Part shown: positions 53,604 through 61,546 of the stretch, one piece after another
Numbering within the stretch: position 1 is the stretch's first letter
Layout: every line of letters begins with the position of its first letter
From: JBFGFX01 sp965232455
GTDB taxonomy: Bacteria > Pseudomonadota > Gammaproteobacteria > Steroidobacterales > Woeseiaceae
Assembly (NCBI GenBank): GCA_965232455.1
Contig: OZ246981.1
Span: 3,658,001 to 3,722,000, forward strand
Length of the DNA: 64,000 bases
Reading direction: 5' to 3'
Made by a program: the position numbers and the translations under genes
Notes under the pieces: generated by a model
Databases searched by the model: none
Told to the model about the DNA's origin: nothing
What the model saw: only the letters and a program-made list of their open reading frames with translations

Positions 53604-55145
53604 CTATTTCGACCCGCCCGACGTCTCGAGCCTCTCCATGACCTGATCGAGACTGAAACTGGCCGCTTTCTGGCGCGGCGGAAACTCCTCGAACGTCGCC
53701 AGGAACTCGCCGACGTAGGCCTGTGCGGGAACGAAGAAAAACACGTGGTCCAGCAGCCAGTCGTAATAGGTATTGGACGTCAGCTGCGCGCGTTCGTAAG
53801 GATCGCGGCGCAGGTTGAACAGCAACGGCACGCGCAGCGGCACGAAGGGTTCCGCCCACGCCTGCAGGGTCGCCTCGACCCGCTGCTCCATGAAAATGGC
53901 CTTCCAGTCGCCGTACCGAAGCGCCGTCAGGTCGCCGTCGTCGGAAAAATAGAAAATTTCCTGTCGCGGGCCTTCGTCGACCTGCCCGGTCAGGTACGGA
54001 AGGAAGTTGTAACCGTCAAGGTGCACTTTGTAGCGGCGGCCGATGGCTCGCACGTTGCCGCGCATGAGCCGTTCCTTGATGTCGTCCGAACCGGCGGCCG
54101 CCAGGAACGTCGGCAACCAGTCCATATGGTGCATGATGTCGTTGGAGACCGACCCGGCCTCGATCCGGCCCGGCCATCGGACCATCGCCGGCACGCGCCA
54201 CCCGCCTTCCCAGTTGGTGTTCTTCTCGCCGCGGAACGGCGAGACGGCCGCGTCCGGCCAGGTGTTCATGTGCGGTCCGTTGTCGGTGGAATAAAAAACG
54301 ATCGTGTTGTCCGCGATGCCCAGTTCATCGAGTTTGTCGAGAAACAGCCCGATGTGCATGTCGTGCTCGACCATGCCGTCCGCGTATTCGTCCTGACCGG
54401 ATATGCCTCTGAGCTCGGGTTTGACGTGCGTTCGGAAGTGCATGCGCGTACCGCTCCACCAGAGGAAAAACGGCGCACCCTGACGGTTCGCGCGTTCGAT
54501 GAAGTCCAAGGCCGCGGCAGCCGTTTCGTCGTCCACGGTTTCCATGCGTTTTTTGGTGAGGGGACCCGTGTCCTCGATCTGGCCGTCGGCGGAGGAACGA
54601 ATGACGCCGCGCGGACCGAATCGCTCGCGGAATGCCGGATCCTTCGGGTAGTCCTCGAGCTCCGGCTCTTCCTCGGCATTCAGGTGATAGAGGTTGCCGA
54701 AGAACTCGTCGAAACCGTGGTTCGTCGGCAGATGTTCGTCCTTGTCGCCGAGGTGGTTCTTGCCGAATTGCCCGGTCATGTAACCGTATTCCTTCAGCAA
54801 GCCGGCAATCGTCGGGTCTTCCTCCTGCATGCCAAGATCGGCACCCGGCAGCCCGACCTTCGACAAGCCGGTGCGAAAAACGCTTTGGCCCATGATGAAC
54901 GAGGACCGGCCGGCCGTGCAGCTCTGCTCACCGTAATAGTCGGTGAACATCATCCCCTCCTCGGCAATACGATCGATGTTGGGCGTCCGGTAACCCACCA
55001 TGCCCATCGTGTACGCGCTGATATTGCTGCGGCCGATGTCGTCGCCCCAGATGACGAGAATGTTGGGCCTGTCCTGCGCATGCGCAAACCCAGCAGCCAA
55101 CAGCAACACGCAGATCGCGCTGCGCCCGAATTTCAACTTGCCCAT
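53604..55145 (-). CDS. Sulfatase (arylsulfatase family), exported
   Basis: A 513-residue sulfatase with a signal peptide (SAICVLLLAAGFAHAQ). It starts RPNILVIWGDDIG with the two metal Asp residues (35, 36). The formylglycine motif is CTAGRSS at Cys76, matching C-x-A-x-R, so the enzyme needs the FGE/anSME maturase. GKNHLGD supplies the Lys/His pair and FYSTDNGPH the second Asp-Asn metal pair. GGGAGA lies 8 nt before the ATG. The substrate (aryl, glycan or choline sulfate) cannot be told. It is first in a long minus-strand gene series. Confidence 0.92.
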   Translation of the reverse strand: MGKLKFGRSAICVLLLAAGFAHAQDRPNILVIWGDDIGRSNISAYTMGMVGYRTPNIDRIAEEGMMFTDYYGEQSCTAGRSSFIMGQSVFRTGLSKVGLPGADLGMQEEDPTIAGLLKEYGYMTGQFGKNHLGDKDEHLPTNHGFDEFFGNLYHLNAEEEPELEDYPKDPAFRERFGPRGVIRSSADGQIEDTGPLTKKRMETVDDETAAAALDFIERANRQGAPFFLWWSGTRMHFRTHVKPELRGISGQDEYADGMVEHDMHIGLFLDKLDELGIADNTIVFYSTDNGPHMNTWPDAAVSPFRGEKNTNWEGGWRVPAMVRWPGRIEAGSVSNDIMHHMDWLPTFLAAAGSDDIKERLMRGNVRAIGRRYKVHLDGYNFLPYLTGQVDEGPRQEIFYFSDDGDLTALRYGDWKAIFMEQRVEATLQAWAEPFVPLRVPLLFNLRRDPYERAQLTSNTYYDWLLDHVFFFVPAQAYVGEFLATFEEFPPRQKAASFSLDQVMERLETSGGSK

Positions 55146-55515
55146 TTTGATGTCTCCCTTTTTATCCGGCCAGTGAGGCAAGCTTTCTATGGATACACCC
55201 CAGGCGGCCTCGATTTGCTTGTCCTTGGATTGGCGATGGACCGGATGTCTTGGCCGGTAACGCAAACCCTGCCCGTTCGGCAGCGGTGACTCGTTCGTGT
55301 CGACTCGCTTGGTATTTATGGTGCCGGAGCGGGCAGGGGTTCCGTTGAGCGCTTGCTCGCGAACCTCGTGCACCGGTCGGCGTGTTTTTTTGCGTCGTGC
55401 CGAGTTACATTATGTGATACGGTCGAAATAGTCCAGTTACAGGATTATTGCTCGACGGCTCGCGGTGCGAAAGAATTCGGCACACGACCGCCGAGTAAGC
55501 TAGCCCTGAACAAGA

Positions 55516-55556
55516 ATCGAGAATAATTTTCTAATTAACAATTAGTTATTCTCGAT
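55516..55556. promoter_or_regulatory. Large dyad upstream of the B12-type regulator
   Basis: Outer arms of 11 bp (ATCGAGAATAA at 55516-55526 and its exact complement at 55546-55556) enclose an inner dyad CTAATT-AAC-AATTAG (55531-55545). The only asymmetry is a TTTT bulge at 55527-55530. It lies 141 bp upstream of the regulator start, in the most AT-rich part of the gap. Operator is the best guess; a structured leader or terminator is possible. Confidence 0.55.
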
Positions 55557-55630
55557 ACACCGACATCGGCAGCCGCATGTCCGAGCGACGGCGCTGCGTC
55601 GGGGCCGGTGAAGTGATCTCCGCGGTCAGT

Positions 55631-55642
55631 CGTATTAGTCGA
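55631..55642. promoter_or_regulatory. 12-bp motif CGTATTAGTCGA, copy 1
   Basis: This 12-mer occurs 54 bp before the regulator ATG and again, inverted, at 59367-59378 upstream of the DUF481 gene. The shared TCGA..AATA core also resembles the arms of the dyad at 55516. Candidate binding site for the regulator encoded next. Confidence 0.4.
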
Positions 55643-55696
55643 TTTTTGGTTTCAATCACGAACGACCGAACACACCGTCGGGGAGCGTAGCGAGCA

Positions 55697-56542
55697 ATGA
55701 GCGAGTGGATCAGCACGAAAAAGGCGATGAGAATCCTGGGCGTGGGCTCCACCACGGTAAAACGCTGGGCGGACGAAAAGCGGCTGCCCTTCATTCGCAC
55801 CGCCGGCGGTCACCGGCGGTTCCGGCGCTCGGTCGTTGAGCGCTTCATGAGAAACCACGCCGCGGATTTCGGTACGGCGCCAGATGTACACCAATGGCTG
55901 CGCTGGCTCCGCCACCAGGACGTTGCCGTCCTCAGGGACCGCATCATCGTGCTACACGACGAATTGGGCGACTGGTTTGCCGTCGCCGATTTTTTCGGGC
56001 AGGTGGCCAGCGCACTCGGCCAGTGCTGGGCCGATGGGGAATTCTCCATCGTTGACGAGCACATCGCCTCGGCCAAGCTCGCGCATGCCCTCAACGCGGT
56101 GTCCAACTCGTGGCCCATCAAAGAGGACGCTCCCGTGTGCCTGCTGGCGACGCTGAGCGGTGAACGACACACGCTCGGGCTCGCGCTCACTCAGCTCTGC
56201 CTTCGATCCGCAAACGTAGACGCGCTCTGGGTGGGAACCAACATACCGGTTGCCGAACTGGTCCTGCATATCCTGGAGTCCGGACAACGTTGCCAACTGA
56301 TCGCGCTTTCGGCCTCCAGCTGGCAAACGGACGCAGTCTCGCTGTCACGCGGCTACCGCGACATCGCCCGTGCCTGCAGCGATCGCGGCATCGAGCTGAT
56401 TATCGGGGGAGCCGGCGCCTGGCCGGACGTCATCGACTACGGATACCGCTGCCATTCGTTCGGCGGCTTGAAGCAGCTGTTGCCGGTCATCGACTTGCGG
56501 CCGGCGACGGCCAATACAAACGAGAGGCCAACGCAGCAGTAA
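55697..56542 (+). CDS. MerR-type HTH / cobalamin-binding regulator (CarH/LitR-like)
   Basis: A 281-residue regulator. Residues 1-55 are a MerR/excisionase-type HTH (ISTKKAMRILGVGSTTVKRW...TAGGHRRFRRS). Residues about 70-140 look like a B12-binding helical cap holding W111-x9-E121-H122, the signature of light-sensing CarH proteins where the His is the upper cobalt ligand. The Rossmann part has E156-x-H158-xx-G161, matching the lower-ligand D/ExHxxG motif, and GGAGAWP near 238. All key residues of a coenzyme-B12 photoreceptor are thus present. GGGGAGCG gives a weak ribosome site. It probably represses itself and the efflux genes downstream in the dark. Confidence 0.82.
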   Translation: MSEWISTKKAMRILGVGSTTVKRWADEKRLPFIRTAGGHRRFRRSVVERFMRNHAADFGTAPDVHQWLRWLRHQDVAVLRDRIIVLHDELGDWFAVADFFGQVASALGQCWADGEFSIVDEHIASAKLAHALNAVSNSWPIKEDAPVCLLATLSGERHTLGLALTQLCLRSANVDALWVGTNIPVAELVLHILESGQRCQLIALSASSWQTDAVSLSRGYRDIARACSDRGIELIIGGAGAWPDVIDYGYRCHSFGGLKQLLPVIDLRPATANTNERPTQQ

Positions 56543-56620
56543 AAAAAGTTGGAATCGGAACGGCACAGCCGGTGAGGCGCGGGCAGCGGAAGATTCCTGA
56601 ACGTTGAGGGACGGAGGTAC

Positions 56621-56935
56621 ATGATGAGTGGACTGGATGTATTTGCGTGGATCGTGTTTGTCGTTATCGCTCTGTCAATCGTCGTGGTTCTCGTGGCCCT
56701 GGCACAACTGCCCGGGAAAACCGCCAGGGAACGCAATCACCCTCAGGCCGAGGCCATCAACATGGCCGGCTGGCTTGGCTTACTCCTGACACTGGGTATC
56801 GTCTGGGTGCTTGCCATGATCTGGTCCAGAACTACGCCCGCGGGGACACATGGACCCAGCGATCGTGAGCTTGCAAGGCTGCGCGAACGGATTGCCGAAC
56901 TCGAGGGCCGGCTGACCGCGGGTGAGGAGGCGTAG
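56621..56935 (+). CDS. DUF3302 family small inner-membrane protein (YiaW-like)
   Basis: A 104-residue protein with two membrane helices (IVFVVIALSIVVVLVALAQLPG and MAGWLGLLLTLGIVWVLAMIW) around the conserved PGKTARERNHPQAEAINMAGW loop, and a charged coiled-coil tail ELARLRERIAELEGRL. This is the DUF3302 pattern of E. coli YiaW, which is encoded beside the HlyD-like YiaV as here. GGAGG lies 6 nt before the first of two start codons. It may be an accessory or partner of the adaptor encoded 3 nt later. Confidence 0.87.
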   Translation: MMSGLDVFAWIVFVVIALSIVVVLVALAQLPGKTARERNHPQAEAINMAGWLGLLLTLGIVWVLAMIWSRTTPAGTHGPSDRELARLRERIAELEGRLTAGEEA

Positions 56936-56938
56936 CTC

Positions 56939-57880
56939 ATGCTTGTATTTTTAACCCTCATTTACGTCGCCTTGCTGTTTGTGCTAATCAAGACCGGCAA
57001 AGTACCCGACTCGAAAAAGACCTGGCTCACGATCGTTCCCTACGAGCTGGTGCTAATCGTCGGCTTTTTCATCCCATTGCAATGGGGTGCTCCGGCCGGC
57101 TCCGTCACGGCGCTTGCCTATTCGGTGGCAATTACACCCAACGTTACCGGCGAGGTTATCGATGTCCCGGTGCAGCCAAACGCCCCGCTCCGGGAAGGGG
57201 ACGTGCTTTTCAGAATCGATCCGACACAGTATCAGGCGTCATTGGATGGCTTGCGAGCACAGCTCGAGCTGGCGGAAACCCGGCTTGAACAGTCCGAAAC
57301 GCTGGTCGCGCAAGACGCCGGTTCGGTTTACGAGTTGCAGGCGTATCGGGCGCAGGTCGATGGTTTCACCGCGCAGATCGCTAACGCCGAATACAACCTC
57401 CGCGAGACTGTCGTCCGCGCACCTGCGGATGGCTATGTGACCAATGTAACCTTAAGGCCCGGCGCAAGAGTCGCTAACTTGCCCTTGTTTCGCGCGATGG
57501 CTTTCATCGATACGTCCGAGACCGGGCTGGTCGGCCAGATTCATCAAATCTACACGCGCTACATTGAGCCCGGACAGGCGGCGGAGGTGACGTTCAAGAC
57601 GATGCCCGGCAAGGTGTTTCCGGCAACCGTCGTGTATTTCATACCTGCCACCGCGCAGGGACAAGGTCAGTCCACGGGCATGGCGATCCAACCGACCAGT
57701 ACCGCACCGGGGCCATTTTCCGTACGTCTCAGGCTCGACGATCCGGAGGTGGAGGCCAATCTACCGCCGGGATCGGTCGGATCGGTCGCGATATACACGA
57801 GCCATGTCAAAGCGGCGCATGTCATTCGCAAAGTCATGATCCGAATGACCGCGATCATGAACTACGTCAATCCGGCTTGA
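56939..57880 (+). CDS. HlyD-family membrane fusion protein (YiaV/YibH-like)
   Basis: A 313-residue adaptor with two N-terminal hydrophobic segments (LVFLTLIYVALLFVLIK and IVPYELVLIVGFFIPLQW), then ALAYSVAITPNVTGEVIDVPVQPNAPLREGDVLFRIDPTQYQASL, a coiled hairpin, second lipoyl half (ETVVRAPADGYVTNVTLRPGARV) and a beta barrel. Two spans near the N-terminus are a YiaV feature. GAGGAGG precedes the ATG. The pump partner in the same operon is an outer-membrane channel; no MFS, RND or ABC permease gene is beside it. Confidence 0.9.
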   Translation: MLVFLTLIYVALLFVLIKTGKVPDSKKTWLTIVPYELVLIVGFFIPLQWGAPAGSVTALAYSVAITPNVTGEVIDVPVQPNAPLREGDVLFRIDPTQYQASLDGLRAQLELAETRLEQSETLVAQDAGSVYELQAYRAQVDGFTAQIANAEYNLRETVVRAPADGYVTNVTLRPGARVANLPLFRAMAFIDTSETGLVGQIHQIYTRYIEPGQAAEVTFKTMPGKVFPATVVYFIPATAQGQGQSTGMAIQPTSTAPGPFSVRLRLDDPEVEANLPPGSVGSVAIYTSHVKAAHVIRKVMIRMTAIMNYVNPA

Positions 57881-57888
57881 GCTTGGCC

Positions 57889-59277
57889 ATGTTTCGGAGA
57901 GCATTTGTCGTATCGGCCGGAATCGCGATTTTCGGCTGCGCCGTCAAACAGCCCGCCTCCATCGACGAGCAGATCGCCGAGGCATTGCCCGAATCCACCG
58001 AAGTACCGCTGAATTTCGAGGAGGCGGCAAACACCGCGACCGGCGCCGTATCCAATGGCTGGCTCAAGTCCTTCGGCGATCCGGAACTCGAAAATATTGT
58101 CGCCGAGGCGATTCGGAACAATCTGAATCTGCAGGCTGCGGTGGCCAAAGTCGATGCTGCGGCAGGGTTCGCCAGGCAGGCAGGCGCCGAAATGACACCG
58201 GTTGTCGGCCTCGGAGGCAGCGGGTCGGCGCGCGAAGGATTCGCGTCGGCTGACCCATCCCTGACCACGAGCGGCGTCGCACTGAATGCATCTTGGGAAC
58301 TCGATCTTTGGGGCCGTGTTCGTTCGCAGGCACAGGCGGGCGAGGCCGCATTCGAGGGCGCTCAGTACCAGCTCGAGTGGGCCTACCAGTCGATTGCCGC
58401 GCAGACCGCCAAAATCTGGTTTTTGGTGACCGAGGCTAACCTGCAGCTAAAGCTCGCCGAAGAAGCGCTTGGACTTTACGAACGTACCCTGGAAGTCGTC
58501 GATGCCAAATACCGGCAGGGGCAAGTGACGGCACGAGAGGTGGCACTGGCCCGCGCGAACGTTGCCACGGGCAAGGCCACCATTCGCCAGGCACGCGGTG
58601 CGCGGCAGCAGGCATCACGTGCGCTGGAGGTCATGTTGGGGCGTTACCCGGCCGCCAAAATCGAAGGGGCCGAAGACTTGGTGGCAACGCCGCCGCCCAT
58701 ACCCGTCGGCATCCCGTCGGAACTCCTGGAGCGGCGACCCGATTTGCGCGCCGCGGAACGCGCGGTGGCGGCGCGATTCCTGTCCGTTCAAACGGCCGAA
58801 GCCGCGCGATTGCCAGCCATCAGCTTGACCGCGGGCGGGGGAACCACCTCCAGCGAGTTGAGCAATATCATCTCGCTGGATAACGACTACTGGACGGTGG
58901 GCGCCAATTTCATGGCACCGGTATTCACGGGCGGTGCGCTCGCCGCACAGGTCGATATCAACTCGGCCCAATTTCAGGAAGCGATGGCCAATTACGGCCT
59001 GCTCGCTCTCACCGCGTTCTCCGAAGTCGAACAGGGTCTCGCGAACGATACGCTGCTCAGGGAACGCGAGACCTATCTTCGTGAAGTCGTCACCGAGTCC
59101 GCGGAAGCACTCCGAGTTGCAACGGCGCAATTCGACGTCGGCAAGGTCGATCTTCTGTCCGTACTGCAACAGCAGGGACAAGTCATCTCCGCAAACGTGG
59201 ATTTACTCAGCATTCGCGATCAACGCCTGCAGCAGCGGGTTGATCTGCACCTGGCGCTGGGTGGCAGCTTTGAATAG
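57889..59277 (+). CDS. Efflux outer-membrane lipoprotein, NodT/OprM family
   Basis: About 462 residues; the ATG is used, though a TTG 12 bp upstream (TTGA overlap with the adaptor stop) is also possible. Lipobox IAIFGCAVKQP, then the two OEP repeats: GWLKSFGDPELENIVAEAIRNNLNLQAA, NASWELDLWGRVRSQAQAGEAA and GIPSELLERRPDLRAAERAVAARFL. It forms the outer-membrane tunnel for the HlyD-like adaptor. It is a paralogue of the NodT protein of the RND operon at 39.7 kb. Confidence 0.92.
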   Translation: MFRRAFVVSAGIAIFGCAVKQPASIDEQIAEALPESTEVPLNFEEAANTATGAVSNGWLKSFGDPELENIVAEAIRNNLNLQAAVAKVDAAAGFARQAGAEMTPVVGLGGSGSAREGFASADPSLTTSGVALNASWELDLWGRVRSQAQAGEAAFEGAQYQLEWAYQSIAAQTAKIWFLVTEANLQLKLAEEALGLYERTLEVVDAKYRQGQVTAREVALARANVATGKATIRQARGARQQASRALEVMLGRYPAAKIEGAEDLVATPPPIPVGIPSELLERRPDLRAAERAVAARFLSVQTAEAARLPAISLTAGGGTTSSELSNIISLDNDYWTVGANFMAPVFTGGALAAQVDINSAQFQEAMANYGLLALTAFSEVEQGLANDTLLRERETYLREVVTESAEALRVATAQFDVGKVDLLSVLQQQGQVISANVDLLSIRDQRLQQRVDLHLALGGSFE

Positions 59278-59565
59278 TCATCCGGACGGCAGCGATGCCA
59301 AGAAACGCGGCCCGGCACCGACGCAAAATGCCTTCCCCGGCTAAGTTAGCCGAAAGAGTCCGCTACTCGACTAATACGCCAAGCAGTATTACTCAATCGC
59401 CATCGTGCTCCCCGGATCACGATGGTCGCCGATGACGTTCTGTGAGAACGTCGCGCCTTTCGGGAAGAGCGTCCTCGCGTTGCAAGCTGTATCGCTGCCG
59501 CGAAACGGTAATCTGGTGCTCAATAACAGAAAAGGACGCTCGTCAGAAACTACGGGAGCCAAACT
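59278..59565. promoter_or_regulatory. 288-bp gap before DUF481 gene, with inverted 12-bp motif
   Basis: No gene is seen. TCGACTAATACG at 59367-59378 is the exact reverse complement of the site at 55631. It is part of a local dyad TAATAC-8 nt-GTATTA (59372-59391). It lies about 190 bp upstream of the DUF481 start and may hold an independent promoter under the same regulator. Confidence 0.4.
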
Positions 59566-60591
59566 ATGCGATTGCCTCGCTGGTGGTCTTTGTTTCTTTT
59601 TTTTACTGGCGTACCGGGTTTCGGCGCCGACAAAACGGACGTCGTCATTTTCGACAACGGCGATCGTTTGACCGGCGAAGTCAAGTCGCTGGAACGCGGC
59701 AGACTTCGCTTCAACACCGACGCGACGGATACGATTTCCATCGAATGGGATGACGTCGGGCATCTGGCCAGCGATCAGAACATACAGGTGGAAACCGAAG
59801 CCGGGGTGCGCCTGCTCGGGCATCTGTCACGTACGGATGAAAGCGGCGTCGTGATCGTCGAAACGCGCTCCGGACCGGTCGAACTCGAGCTCTCGCGCAT
59901 CGTCCTGATGACGCCCATCGAAGAGCGCGGCGTCAATCGCCTGGACGGCGACGTCACGGCCGGTTTCAATTTCGCAAAAGCGAGCGAGATCACGCAGCTG
60001 CACCTCGGACTGGACATGGACTACCGCACGGAAACCAGAATCATCAGCCTGAACGTCGACTCCACGACGTCCGACAGCGAATCGATCGACGCAAACCAGC
60101 GTCAGAGCCTCGATCTCGAATGGCGACGCCTGCGCCCGAATCGATGGCTGATCGGCGGATTTTTCATGCTGAATCGGAATGACGAACTCGGCATCGATCT
60201 CAGGACGTCCATTGGCGCCGGTGCGGGCCGTATCCTTCGTCAATCCAATTCCGTCAACCTGTCGCTCGAAGGAGGGCTCCTGGTCAGCCGGGAGAACGTC
60301 GCCAGCGGCGAACCCGAGGAGGACACGCTCGAAGCGTTCGGCTCGCTGAATTGGGACTGGTTCCGCTACGATTCGCCGGAAGTCGATCTTTCGACGTCGC
60401 TGATCGTCTATCCCAATTTAACGGACACCGGTCGTATCCGCGGCGAATTGGACGTCAGTCTCAAATGGGAATTGATCGACGACCTGTTCTGGGAACTGAG
60501 CTTCTACGACAGCTACGACAGCAGGCCTGCGCTAGCGGGTGCCGCCGAAAACGACTTCGGCATCAACACGTCGCTCGGCTACGATTTTTGA
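59566..60591 (+). CDS. DUF481 family outer-membrane protein
   Basis: A 341-residue protein with a signal peptide (PRWWSLFLFFTGVPGFGA). The N-terminal ~110 residues form a small beta domain (DVVIFDNGDRLTGEVKSLERGRLRFNTDATDTISIEWDDVGHL, GVRLLGHLSR). The rest is the DUF481 barrel of alternating strands, ending in NTSLGYDF with the C-terminal Phe used for outer-membrane insertion. Several DUF481 genes are salt- or stress-induced; function unknown. GGGAG precedes the ATG. It is probably a separate unit from the efflux genes 288 bp upstream. Confidence 0.87.
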   Translation: MRLPRWWSLFLFFTGVPGFGADKTDVVIFDNGDRLTGEVKSLERGRLRFNTDATDTISIEWDDVGHLASDQNIQVETEAGVRLLGHLSRTDESGVVIVETRSGPVELELSRIVLMTPIEERGVNRLDGDVTAGFNFAKASEITQLHLGLDMDYRTETRIISLNVDSTTSDSESIDANQRQSLDLEWRRLRPNRWLIGGFFMLNRNDELGIDLRTSIGAGAGRILRQSNSVNLSLEGGLLVSRENVASGEPEEDTLEAFGSLNWDWFRYDSPEVDLSTSLIVYPNLTDTGRIRGELDVSLKWELIDDLFWELSFYDSYDSRPALAGAAENDFGINTSLGYDF

Positions 60592-60674
60592 AACCCGCGG
60601 CGAGTGCGGAAATACCGGGGGGCAGACAAGATTCCGGCCGCGCAAGGCGTTTGGCGGGCCGTCGAATCCAACGA

Positions 60675-61508
60675 TCAATCGGCGGCCAGCAGTTTTGTAA
60701 GCTCCGCCGCCAATCGCCGGCACTCGGGTCGAACCTGCTCGTATATCTCGTCCGCCTTCTGAAATTCGAGCACCTTGACGTTTTCAATGACCGGTTCGAT
60801 GTAGATATCCGGCCGGTGAGATCGCAGCTTCTCGTTGGCGATGGTTTTCTCCGCGATCTGGAACGTGTTGAACAGCGCATCCGTCATGCTGGGAATCAGG
60901 TCGGCGTCCGGCGTACGCCTGCCCAGTACGTCAACGGCGATCACCACGTCGCAATCGTGGCGAATCAGATCGAAAGGCACGGGATTGACGCTGCCACCGT
61001 CGACCAGGGCCTGACCGTCGATGATGATCGGCTTGAAGACGCCGGGTAAGCAGAAACTCGCCGCGATCGCCGGCATCAGCGGCCCCGACTGAAACACAAC
61101 CTGCTCGCGCTCCCAGAAATCCGCGGCCACCACCTTGAGCGGAATTTTCAGCTCGTCGAAGGACTCGACGCCGAGGTAGCTGCTCAGTTCGCCCATGAAT
61201 CCGTCAGCTTCCAGGATGTAGCTGCGACCGAAATCCACCCCCAACAGCTCGATCCAGCCGAACGTGCGCTTGGCGTCGATGGCTTCGCGCAAACTGCGCG
61301 GCGTTGCCAGAATGGAGCTGATCGCGTCCTCGACCTCTTCACCGGAGCGGCCCGCGGCGTACAGTGAGCCGATAATCGCGCCTATGCTCGTACCGGATAC
61401 GGCAACGACGTCAACGCCCAGAGTGTCCAGCACTTTCAGGATCGGGATGTGAGCCAGCCCTTTGGCGCCGCCGCCGCCAAGCGCGATTCCCACGGTTTTT
61501 CCGGTCAT
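60675..61508 (-). CDS. Patatin-like phospholipase family protein (RssA-like)
   Basis: A 277-residue cytoplasmic lipase-like protein: oxyanion loop GGGGAKGLAHIP (12-23), nucleophile elbow GTSIG (about 39-43) and the catalytic Asp in LVDGGSVNPVP. This is the Ser-Asp dyad of patatins and is close to the bacterial RssA/YlbK type. It could hydrolyse phospholipids or lysophospholipids. The start was taken at the Met before TGKTVGIALGG; the frame upstream is not coding-like. Confidence 0.9.
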   Translation of the reverse strand: MTGKTVGIALGGGGAKGLAHIPILKVLDTLGVDVVAVSGTSIGAIIGSLYAAGRSGEEVEDAISSILATPRSLREAIDAKRTFGWIELLGVDFGRSYILEADGFMGELSSYLGVESFDELKIPLKVVAADFWEREQVVFQSGPLMPAIAASFCLPGVFKPIIIDGQALVDGGSVNPVPFDLIRHDCDVVIAVDVLGRRTPDADLIPSMTDALFNTFQIAEKTIANEKLRSHRPDIYIEPVIENVKVLEFQKADEIYEQVRPECRRLAAELTKLLAAD

Positions 61509-61546
61509 GAGCGTCTTCCCGATAGATCCACCGCGGTCGTCATCGT

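Larger units (their letters stand above)
55146..55696. other. 551-bp intergenic region between sulfatase and B12-type regulator
   Basis: No credible protein gene is visible on either strand. It must hold the divergent promoters of the sulfatase and the regulator. Base composition becomes AT-rich around 55500-55560, where a large dyad sits, and a 12-bp sequence at 55631-55642 recurs inverted near 59367. Confidence 0.7.
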
